From NCBI GenBank assembly GCA_000432515.1, contig HF996057.1, positions 146,247 through 164,228 of the forward strand: 17,982 bases of DNA. Direction: 5' to 3'. The stretch's first letter is position 1. Each line of letters starts with the position of its first letter. The DNA comes from Bacteroides sp. CAG:545. Its GTDB lineage: Bacteria; Bacteroidota; Bacteroidia; Bacteroidales; UBA932. The notes beneath the pieces are model-generated. The model made no database searches and had not been told where the DNA came from. It saw only the letters and a program-made list of their open reading frames with translations. Of the stretch, positions 7,498 to 13,839 are shown piece by piece. Position numbers and translations under genes: made by a program.

Positions 7498-7659
7498 ATG
7501 GAACTTTTATCAGACATCGTCTACTGGGCACTCTATGCCTTCTTCTTCGGAGGCTGCATACGGATTCTTGGTGCGCAGCTCATCAGGGACACCATTGAAC
7601 TAGCGAGGGATTTCCACGACGTGAACCGTGAAGGGACAGATGAGGAGGAGCAGGTATGA
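7498..7659 (+). CDS. Small membrane protein before VWA gene
   Basis: A 53-residue protein starting MELLSDIVYWALYAFFFGG. Residues 5-27 form one hydrophobic span, followed by an amphipathic and then acidic tail ending in TDEEEQV. I place the start at 7498 because the upstream open frame to 7273 is the structured leader. Its stop overlaps the start of the VWA gene (ATGA at 7656), so the two are translationally coupled. A plausible role is to tether or regulate the VWA protein at the membrane, which is inference only. Confidence 0.65.
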   Translation: MELLSDIVYWALYAFFFGGCIRILGAQLIRDTIELARDFHDVNREGTDEEEQV

Positions 7660-9440
7660 CAACCGAACAGATAATCGAAGTTCTGGAGAAGGACATCCTC
7701 CAGAGGACCGGCCGGTATTTTACCAGTGTCAGGACAAACGGAAGGCTCGGACAGGAGGACGCATCTGTGTCAGGTGCGGTATACTCCGCCGCGATGCTTT
7801 CACCTAAGGACAGCGCAGACCTTCACAGGATGGCATACGGTCACGCAAGGGACATGATCGTTGCGATGAACACTCCGTTCAGGGTCAGGATCGCGCTTAC
7901 TCCCGATGTCTCATGCACTGACGGCCGCGTCGTGAGCGTCGCTACCGACATGTTCGACAATCCGGACTTGTCAGCCGCGCAGAAGATAGACATCTTCACG
8001 GGGCTTGCAGTCCATGAAGGCAGTCATCTGCTTTATACGGACTTCAACATGATGTCCCGGTCCGGAAACCGTGTGGTGGCTGACCTCTTCAACATCATCG
8101 AGGACGAGCGCATAGAGATGCTCACCGGAGAAGAGCGCCCCGGACTGGCGGGTTTCCTCGGATGCGCCAAATACTACTACTTTGACAGGCATTCTGCCAG
8201 GATGCGGAGCCGTTCCGGAAGCATCGGACTGAGCCGTCCGGTCAGGCTCATGAACTCCATACTGGCTATGGTGCGCTATCCCGAGGCGCTTGACATGGAT
8301 GACGCACGTGAGTTCGCCGACACCCTTTACGATGTCCGCGAGGCTGTCCTTCCATTCCCGAAGTCCTGCCGGGACGTGCTGGATGCAGCCGAACGCATAT
8401 ACGAACTGATAAAGGCTTTCTTCGAGAAGGAGAACAAGTCTGGGCACAATCCGCAGCAGGGCGGAAAGGCCGGCAGTCCTTTGGATTCTGAAGTTGAGAA
8501 GGCATTGGAGAAGGTCCTTGAATCGCTTGAGGAGGATGTCATACAGGTTCCTTCTGACGGAAAGACTCCTTCACGGCTGGACGACAGCCGCATGTCGGCA
8601 GAAATCATGAAGGACGGGAACCGGCTCGGCCGTGCCCTGGAAGGAGAACTTGAAATGAGCTCGACGGACAGGGTGAACATACACCGTCCGGATGCGGACA
8701 GGTCCCGTTATGAAGAGTCGTTGTCAAGAGTCAGACGGTTCGTTCCTGCGATGGCTAACGCATTGAGAGGCAACGGCACTGACAGGAGTCTTGACCTGCG
8801 TGGGCTGAGGAGCGGGAGTCTGGATACCTGCAAGCTGGCCGAGGCAGTTCAGGGCGTCGAGAACATCTACCGTCAGGAGAGGACTGTCAGGGCTGACCGG
8901 ATGGCCGTGTGCGTCCTCGTTGACGAGAGCGGCTCGATGGAGGGAGAGAAAATCGAGGCTGCAAGGGATACGGCAGTGCTCCTGAACGAGGCCATGTCCG
9001 GCATAAGGAACGTGGACCTGTATATCTACGGCCACACGACGGAAAACGGCCAGTTCGTCAAGCTTAACGCCTACAGGGAAGGAAAGGCACCGAAGGACAA
9101 GCATGTCCTCGGCAGCATTGATGCGGACTGGAGCAACAGCGACTCAAGGGCCATCCGTGAGGCCGCGTCAAGGGTAAGGGCTCGGACACGGGAAAAGTGC
9201 CTCTTGTTCGTGGTCTCAGACGGCGCCCCATGCGAACCGGTAGAGAACGTCAGGAAAGCGGTGAAGGAACTCTCCAGAGACGGATTCTCCTTCGTGAGCA
9301 TCGGCATCGACTTCGAGTACGACCCTTCGGCTATGTATGACCACCACGTCAGCATGACGGACATGTCGGGACTGGCTCCCGAACTGGGAAAGATGATCAA
9401 GAAAGCAATTATGGACAACTCAAAAAGACAATGGAAATGA
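7656..9440 (+). CDS. VWA-domain protein with HExxH metallopeptidase-like N-terminus
   Basis: A 594-residue cytoplasmic protein with two recognisable parts. The N-terminal domain has HEGSH (120-124), an HExxH zinc signature followed by IIEDERIE (E149, E151 and E154 as possible third ligands), preceded by TDGRVVSVATDMF. This resembles the putative metallopeptidase domain fused to VWA in MoxR-linked proteins (DUF2201 type). Residues 275-400 are charged and helical. The C-terminal VWA domain carries the MIDAS motif DESGS (423-427) in VCVLVDESGSM, with VVSDGAP near residue 524 as a later metal-contact strand. In known pairs such as NorQ-NorD and CbbQ-CbbO a MoxR ATPase works with the VWA protein. 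The matching ATPase is at 424-1653. Peptidase activity is not proven by the motif. Confidence 0.85.
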   Translation: MTTEQIIEVLEKDILQRTGRYFTSVRTNGRLGQEDASVSGAVYSAAMLSPKDSADLHRMAYGHARDMIVAMNTPFRVRIALTPDVSCTDGRVVSVATDMFDNPDLSAAQKIDIFTGLAVHEGSHLLYTDFNMMSRSGNRVVADLFNIIEDERIEMLTGEERPGLAGFLGCAKYYYFDRHSARMRSRSGSIGLSRPVRLMNSILAMVRYPEALDMDDAREFADTLYDVREAVLPFPKSCRDVLDAAERIYELIKAFFEKENKSGHNPQQGGKAGSPLDSEVEKALEKVLESLEEDVIQVPSDGKTPSRLDDSRMSAEIMKDGNRLGRALEGELEMSSTDRVNIHRPDADRSRYEESLSRVRRFVPAMANALRGNGTDRSLDLRGLRSGSLDTCKLAEAVQGVENIYRQERTVRADRMAVCVLVDESGSMEGEKIEAARDTAVLLNEAMSGIRNVDLYIYGHTTENGQFVKLNAYREGKAPKDKHVLGSIDADWSNSDSRAIREAASRVRARTREKCLLFVVSDGAPCEPVENVRKAVKELSRDGFSFVSIGIDFEYDPSAMYDHHVSMTDMSGLAPELGKMIKKAIMDNSKRQWK

Positions 9441-9805
9441 AAAGATTAAGCTATAGATACACAAAGGATAACGATGAAGAACTGAATAAGATTGCTAAAT
9501 ATCTCGCTGACAGCAAGCCTCTCCAGGCAGCAGCTGAAATCTATTCCGACATTGAAGAAATGAAAAACCTAATGGTAGATGGAATGTGCCACTTTGTATT
9601 CACTAAAGTGAATGGAGAACATCGTGACGCATACGGCACGAGAGCATCGGACATTATTGAACGTCATGAGAATAAAGAGAAAGCCCCGTCAAAACGCAAG
9701 CCTGCGTTCAATGGGACCTTCTCATATTTCGACCTTGAGCGCCGGGACTGGCGCTGCTTCAGGGTTGATACACTTGTGGAACTGGACAGGGACTATGTGG
9801 TGTAA
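9431..9805 (+). CDS. DUF2693-like SH3-fold protein
   Basis: A 124-residue protein. Its central FVFTKVNGEHRDAYGTR strand pair and C-terminal FSYFDLERRDWRCFR segment are the hallmark of DUF2693/SH3 beta-barrel proteins common in Bacteroidales mobile elements. Two starts are possible: 9431, overlapping the VWA gene by 10 bases, and 9437, whose ATGA overlaps the VWA stop like the other couplings in this operon. An N-terminal acidic helix covers residues 8-50. Function unknown. It is the last gene of the operon before the Fic module. Confidence 0.65.
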   Translation: MEMKRLSYRYTKDNDEELNKIAKYLADSKPLQAAAEIYSDIEEMKNLMVDGMCHFVFTKVNGEHRDAYGTRASDIIERHENKEKAPSKRKPAFNGTFSYFDLERRDWRCFRVDTLVELDRDYVV

Positions 9806-9828
9806 ATTAAAAAATATACTCCTTGATT

Positions 9829-9915
9829 TTTTTCCAATAACAATGTTGTTGATAACAAAAATGAGCAATTTTGTCGGATAAGCGGCCTTTTTCAGGGTAA
9901 TTTTGTCGATTAAGA
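9829..9915 (+). repeat. 87-bp direct repeat R1, downstream of Fic gene
   Basis: Same-strand copy of R2 (11387-11473), 83 of 87 bases identical by my count. It ends exactly at the base before the Fic stop codon (9916). Inside lie two AATTTTGTCG..TAAG units (9867, 9899), and an imperfect form of the palindrome that is perfect in R2. The minus-strand -7 box TATTTTTG of R2 is CATTTTTG here, so R1 looks like a promoter copy that has lost function. Confidence 0.85.
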
Positions 9916-11376
9916 CTAAAAGCGAAGTATATAGTCTTCACCTTCCTTAAATGCGTTGCATTTTTCAAGATAAGTCTTTGTTGCGATGAAATTATCACCT
10001 ATAAGATTAGCGCTGAACTCGCGTGCTCTGGACATGGCTCTGATAAACACGGACGGGTCACAGCGTCTTGTCAACCGTCTTAAAGAGTTAAGATAGTCTT
10101 CGCGGAATACGGTAGGTATGATAATCTTAGACTGATCAGCACTGACCATCTCAGCATTCATCATGATACGCGATATGCGTCCGTTACCATCATTGAAAGG
10201 ATGAACTTCACTTACCATAAAGAGCATGAAAAGAGCTCTTGAGAAAGGAGATTCAAGAGTCCGGTAATATTCATATCCTTTCGTCAGGGTGCCACGCACC
10301 AGTCCATAGTCCACGAAATGCGTATCTCCAGCATGATTGTTCTTCATCTTGAACATTCCCGGATCACGATCAGGCCTAGCGGCCATCATGATTCGATGTC
10401 TTTCCTGCAGTATCTCTATCAATTCCTCTGCAGAGCGTGGAGTACGTCGCATTTCACGTCGGCTAGATACAATCTGAAATGTGCCCAACACGTCATGAGA
10501 ATCTGCATTTCTTGCCGGCATTGGCTGACCTGTATCAATTATTGCTCTGGCTTCCTCGATTTCGAATTCAGTGCCCTCAATATAGTTGGAGAAATAACTT
10601 TCGAAGAAAGCGAAGTTCCTGAATTCAGAATTTGTCTGATTCGGTTCATCAATAACCGGGAATATCTCATTGTGTAAAGCTTCAAACAGGACTTCGAACA
10701 ACTTCACCCTGTCACCATCGTAAGGAAGCCCAGCCGCACGGGCTATTGCGTTGTCTGACGTGAGAATAGCAGATGGCTTAGTGGACAGCAAGGCGCCGAT
10801 TATTCCATTCAAGGTTTCGAACTCTTCCGTCATTCCCAGCAGTATCGATGTAGATCGCGCCTTGTCTCTGAACTCATTGATTCCGGCTTCGCCATTTACT
10901 TGAAGCATCTTTTCAAGGCTGTTTTCAATGATCTCACGAGGTAGGCACTTTGAATCACTGCCATTTCTGGCACGACCTTTTTGGAGATTCTCAAGAATGC
11001 GTCTTTCATTGCTTGCCACAAACAGATTTCCAATGAAAGGTCTGTCATATTCAGTTCCGGCAGGTCCTTCAATCAGATGAACCTTAATCCCAGGCAAAGA
11101 AACAATCTTAGAGTATTTATATGTCAAATATATATCTCCATTTTCTGTGGGCTTGAACTCGAATGCTGATCTATGGCTTATCACCGCATTTGGATACAAT
11201 TGACCAAGTATATAGAATAGATTCCTTTTCACTATTATTATAGGATCTTCATCCATATTTGTAGTATAAACCTTAGGCGCTATTTTTCTAAGTTTGCCAT
11301 TCTTTATCAAATTGGTCTTCTTTGCTGTCTCCGTTTTATCGGAAGTCGCCATGATTATCTCGTGAATATTGATCAT
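9916..11376 (-). CDS. Fic AMP-transferase-like protein with AbiEi-like N-terminus
   Basis: A 486-residue protein, the only complete minus-strand gene here. The Fic core has HPFNDGNGR (392-400), an intact HPFx[D/E]GNGR active site that transfers AMP or a related group to a target hydroxyl. The inhibitory motif SNYIEGT (S263, E267, G268) precedes the Fic core, so this is the class in which an N-terminal helix blocks ATP binding. Residues about 22-115 (LIKNGKLRKIAPKVYTTN onwards) resemble the winged-helix part of AbiEi-type antitoxin/regulator proteins. One chain thus appears to join DNA-binding and toxin-like parts. A second start at 11352 (MATSDK) is possible. It runs against its neighbours, is AT-richer, and is bracketed by direct repeats. 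Confidence 0.85.
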   Translation of the reverse strand: MINIHEIIMATSDKTETAKKTNLIKNGKLRKIAPKVYTTNMDEDPIIIVKRNLFYILGQLYPNAVISHRSAFEFKPTENGDIYLTYKYSKIVSLPGIKVHLIEGPAGTEYDRPFIGNLFVASNERRILENLQKGRARNGSDSKCLPREIIENSLEKMLQVNGEAGINEFRDKARSTSILLGMTEEFETLNGIIGALLSTKPSAILTSDNAIARAAGLPYDGDRVKLFEVLFEALHNEIFPVIDEPNQTNSEFRNFAFFESYFSNYIEGTEFEIEEARAIIDTGQPMPARNADSHDVLGTFQIVSSRREMRRTPRSAEELIEILQERHRIMMAARPDRDPGMFKMKNNHAGDTHFVDYGLVRGTLTKGYEYYRTLESPFSRALFMLFMVSEVHPFNDGNGRISRIMMNAEMVSADQSKIIIPTVFREDYLNSLRRLTRRCDPSVFIRAMSRAREFSANLIGDNFIATKTYLEKCNAFKEGEDYILRF

Positions 11377-11386
11377 GTTCCGTAAA

Positions 11387-11473
11387 TTTTTCCAATAACA
11401 ATGTTATTGATAACAAAAATAAGCAATTTTGTCGGATAAGAGGCCTTTTTTAGGGTAATTTTGTCGATTAAGA
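11387..11473 (+). repeat. 87-bp direct repeat R2, upstream of Fic gene
   Basis: Partner of R1 (9829-9915). It holds the region just upstream of the Fic start and, on the other strand, the region before leader B. Two 19-base units beginning AATTTTGTCG (11425-11443 and 11457-11475) agree at 17 of 19 positions and sit 32 bases apart, about three helical turns. A TAATTTTG at 11456-11463 could be a plus-strand -7 box for leader B, without a clear -33. Confidence 0.85.
11393..11421 (-). promoter_or_regulatory. Fic promoter with palindromic operator
   Basis: On the minus strand TATTTTTG (11421-11414) fits the -7 consensus, without a clear -33 box. Transcription would begin near 11407, within the perfect palindrome CAATAACA-A-TGTTATTG (11393-11409). 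A second overlapping palindrome, TGTTATTGATAACA, reuses one half-site. An operator over the start site suggests autoregulation, and the winged-helix-like N-terminus of the Fic protein is the obvious candidate. Confidence 0.5.
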
Positions 11474-11490
11474 GGATTTTTTTGTCCTTG

Positions 11491-11675
11491 TTCCCTTGTC
11501 AGTCCACCTGTTCCGCAAAGTTTGGACGCGTCCGTCCGGCGGCAAGGGACAGTTCCTTCGTTCCGGGAAACAGACACCTTTCAGGCATCGGTTTCCGTGG
11601 CCCGCCCTTGCCTTTCTCTTCCGTCCGTATCCTTTCAATGCATCACAGGCAGCCCGTCAAGGGAAAGGAAAAACA
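11491..11675 (+). ncRNA. Structured leader 'B' upstream of Rad52-like gene
   Basis: The segment is closed by a long-range helix, TTCCCTTG (11491-11498) with CAAGGGAA (11658-11665), ending 10 bases before the ATG at 11676. Inside are the self-complementary GGACGCGTCC (from 11524) and a hairpin GGAAAC (11566-11571) with GTTTCC (11591-11596) whose loop contains GACAC and GGCATC. It shares TTCCGCAAAGTT, GCAAGGG, CCCTTGCCT, CGTCC and CAAGGGAA with leader A in the same order. Closing the helix would bring the A-rich ribosome-binding stretch near the stem, so control of translation is plausible. Confidence 0.55.
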
Positions 11676-12434
11676 ATGCCTGAGGCAGAGAAAGTACAAC
11701 TTAAAATCAACTGCAATATGGAACTGAAAAATGCGGACAACCTGCATATCTTCAAGCAGGTGCAGAGCGTCCCGGAAGACGCGCAGAAGCCGTTCGAGTC
11801 GCCTTGGGGAAAGCGCCTTACCGAGATTGACCCCATGTGGAGAATAGAGCAGCTCACTAGGCTGTTCGGCCCAGCGGGAGAAGGATGGTTCACGGAAGTT
11901 ACCCGTCAGGAACAGGTAGCCCTTCAGAACGGAGAGATCTGCGTATTCACAGACCTCAATCTTTACATCAAGGACTCAAAGACCGGCAAGTGGAGTAAGC
12001 CAATACGTGGAACCGGTGGCAACCGTCTGGTACTGAAGACGGACGAAGGACTCTTCGTTGATGACGAGGCTTACAAGAAGGCTTATACGGATGCTTTGGG
12101 AGTGGCCTGCAAGTCGCTCGGCTTTGGAGCGGATATCTATCGTGGTCGTAACGATAGTAAGTACGCGAGTCAGACGTCAACAGTGGCAATCCCGTCCGAG
12201 AAGGAAACGACTGCACCTGTCTGTGCGCCTACATTGCCGGAGCAGCCGAAAGGATTGCCTGAATTAAGTCCTCAGCATCCGAGGTGGAACGCCTTCATAA
12301 GTTGGGCTGCCAAGAAACCGAAGGATAAGCCGTCGTGGACACTCAAGAGCGCCATCCGCAAGCAATGGAACATCACGGATGAGAATTTCAACGAACTGAT
12401 GAAACTCTCCGGAAGACAAACGTCAAACAACTAA
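11676..12434 (+). CDS. Rad52-like single-strand annealing protein (putative)
   Basis: A 252-residue protein starting MPEAEKVQLK after an AAGGAAA site. The open frame upstream to 11496 is leader B. Residues 45-160 (DPMWRIEQLTRLFGPAGEGW, a beta strand CVFTDLNLYIKD, then DDEAYKKAYTDALGVACKSLGFGAD) have the layout of phage and plasmid Rad52/Sak-type annealing proteins, including the DAL..A.KSLGFGADIYRG helix end. Residues 185-205 are a proline-rich linker, and a small helical domain (PRWNAFISW to FNELMKL) closes it. Annealing proteins pair complementary DNA strands during recombination, usually with an exonuclease. A YqaJ exonuclease lies three genes downstream. The Rad52-type call is moderate, from pattern only. 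Confidence 0.6.
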   Translation: MPEAEKVQLKINCNMELKNADNLHIFKQVQSVPEDAQKPFESPWGKRLTEIDPMWRIEQLTRLFGPAGEGWFTEVTRQEQVALQNGEICVFTDLNLYIKDSKTGKWSKPIRGTGGNRLVLKTDEGLFVDDEAYKKAYTDALGVACKSLGFGADIYRGRNDSKYASQTSTVAIPSEKETTAPVCAPTLPEQPKGLPELSPQHPRWNAFISWAAKKPKDKPSWTLKSAIRKQWNITDENFNELMKLSGRQTSNN

Positions 12435-12446
12435 AACCTACAGATT

Positions 12447-13097
12447 ATGCCAAACTGGGCCTGCACAAACTACATCGCCACCGGCGACATGGACGAACTC
12501 CAGGAGTTCGCCAGCACACTCAACACAATGCCGAACCTTCTGGAAGGAAAGCCTTTCAGCTTCGGACGCTACTGGATGGGAAACCTCCTGGCCGCCTTCG
12601 GAATGACGAGGGAGGAGATTGACGAAAGCCCTATCTACTGCCGAGGGACATTCGACCCGAACTTCCACGCCGTAGCATGCTTCTGCGGGCCGGACGTTGA
12701 CGAGAAGGAAGAGTTCTCCGTCGACGCTGACGGAAGGCTGAGGTTCTCAACCGTCTCTGCGTGGGGCAAGTCGGACGACATGGAGGAGTTCATCAGGGGC
12801 AAGTTCCCGTCGATAGAGTTCGCCTGGTCATCCACCGACGAGTTCGGCAACTTCCACAATACATGCAATCCGGAAGGGTTCACCGACCTGCCGGCATTCG
12901 TCCTTGACGGTTACCTTTACACCGAGGACGAGATCCCGCAGATGCGGGAACACGCCGGAGAATACATTGATCTGCCGCCCGGTGCAGACGCGGCGTTCTT
13001 CCGCTCGCAGGAGTTCCGCGACATGGTTGACATGTACAACAACAGCCTTGATGATGACGGCAACCGCATCGGCTTCGCAGTGTTCAGGGACTGTTAG
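12447..13097 (+). CDS. YubB-like (DUF1281-type) ferredoxin-fold protein
   Basis: A 216-residue protein opening MPNWACTNYIATGDMDELQEF, the signature start of YubB/DUF1281 or Api92-like proteins (MPNW..N...I.G....L..F), which adopt a ferredoxin-like fold and are frequent on plasmids and phages. The middle contains SVSAWG-like RFSTVSAWGKSDDMEEF, also typical. It is strongly acidic and has no signal peptide. It begins 12 bases after the Rad52-like gene and is probably co-transcribed. Biochemical role unknown. Confidence 0.7.
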   Translation: MPNWACTNYIATGDMDELQEFASTLNTMPNLLEGKPFSFGRYWMGNLLAAFGMTREEIDESPIYCRGTFDPNFHAVACFCGPDVDEKEEFSVDADGRLRFSTVSAWGKSDDMEEFIRGKFPSIEFAWSSTDEFGNFHNTCNPEGFTDLPAFVLDGYLYTEDEIPQMREHAGEYIDLPPGADAAFFRSQEFRDMVDMYNNSLDDDGNRIGFAVFRDC

Positions 13098-13107
13098 GTT
13101 ATCAACT

Positions 13108-13128
13108 GGGCCGCTTCCGCAGCGGCCC
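13108..13128. other. Intercistronic GC stem-loop
   Basis: A perfect 8-bp stem, GGGCCGCT with AGCGGCCC, around the loop TCCGC, lies between two same-strand genes. No T-run follows. It may be a leaky terminator or protect the upstream mRNA end. Confidence 0.5.
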
Positions 13129-13144
13129 GCAAATCAAATCACAT

Positions 13145-13498
13145 ATGGGTTACAGGGCACATGTATGCACGACATACCGGGTACAGTACGGTACCGGATG
13201 CTTTTCGGCCGGCGCGTGCGACGCGGTCAACCGTCTGCTTGAGAATTATGAATATCCGGACGGAGACGGCGGCAGGAAGAGCCTCGTGGAATACTGCGAC
13301 GCCGAGGAGACCGTGATGGAGCTGAGCCGCGAAGGGCTTGGGTCGCTGGTGGCCTCGCTGGAGAACGGAGAGGCACCGGAAGAGACGGACGCCGTCCTCG
13401 ACGCCGGATACACAAGGGAGGACCTCATTTCCGTATTCAGGGAATGGCTGGATTCCTCGGACAAGTCAAACGGCTTCATAAGGATAGAGTGGTTTTAA
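13145..13498 (+). CDS. Small 'MGY' hypothetical protein 1
   Basis: A 117-residue acidic protein that I do not recognise. It begins MGYRAHVCTTYRVQYG and ends with GFIRIEWF, a beta-rich start and finish around a helical, glutamate-rich centre (residues 45-100). The MGY start and general layout are shared with the next gene, as in small phage-type proteins that often open MGYYT. No membrane segment. It lies between the YubB-like gene and the exonuclease and is probably in the same operon. Confidence 0.65.
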   Translation: MGYRAHVCTTYRVQYGTGCFSAGACDAVNRLLENYEYPDGDGGRKSLVEYCDAEETVMELSREGLGSLVASLENGEAPEETDAVLDAGYTREDLISVFREWLDSSDKSNGFIRIEWF

Positions 13499-13510
13499 AC
13501 AACAGATGCT

Positions 13511-13825
13511 ATGGGATATTATACACAATTTGTATTCACCCTTGAGGAGGGTCCGGAAGAACAGTACCGGAGCATGACAAGGGAGATCGACGGGATTCTC
13601 TCATGCGACGACCTGTCGCTGTACGAGTCCGTCTACGCAAAATGGTATGACTACGAGGAGGACATGGAGCGGCTGTCGAGGGCGTATCCGGAAATCACGG
13701 TCCGCGTCAACGGGGACGGAGAGGATTCAGACGACCTGTGGCAGGACTTCTGGCACAACGGAAAGCGGTTCTGCGAGCGTGTCAGGTTCGCGGACTACAA
13801 GGACATAAAGGACAAGTTAAACTGA
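13511..13825 (+). CDS. Small 'MGY' hypothetical protein 2
   Basis: A 104-residue acidic protein opening MGYYTQFVFTLEEGPE, 12 bases after the previous gene. It has an N-terminal beta strand, a helix rich in acidic and tyrosine residues, then EITVRVNGDGEDSDDLWQDF and a final basic RVRFADYKDIKDK. The strand-helix-strand order and the MGYYT start recall small conserved proteins of Bacteroidales phages and elements. Function unknown. It ends 14 bases before the exonuclease start. Confidence 0.65.
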   Translation: MGYYTQFVFTLEEGPEEQYRSMTREIDGILSCDDLSLYESVYAKWYDYEEDMERLSRAYPEITVRVNGDGEDSDDLWQDFWHNGKRFCERVRFADYKDIKDKLN

Positions 13826-13839
13826 AAACAGACAAAGAA

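Noticed and set aside
8266..9418. Several minus-strand open frames opposite the VWA gene
   Set aside because: They are shadows of a well-supported gene with clear VWA and HExxH motifs.
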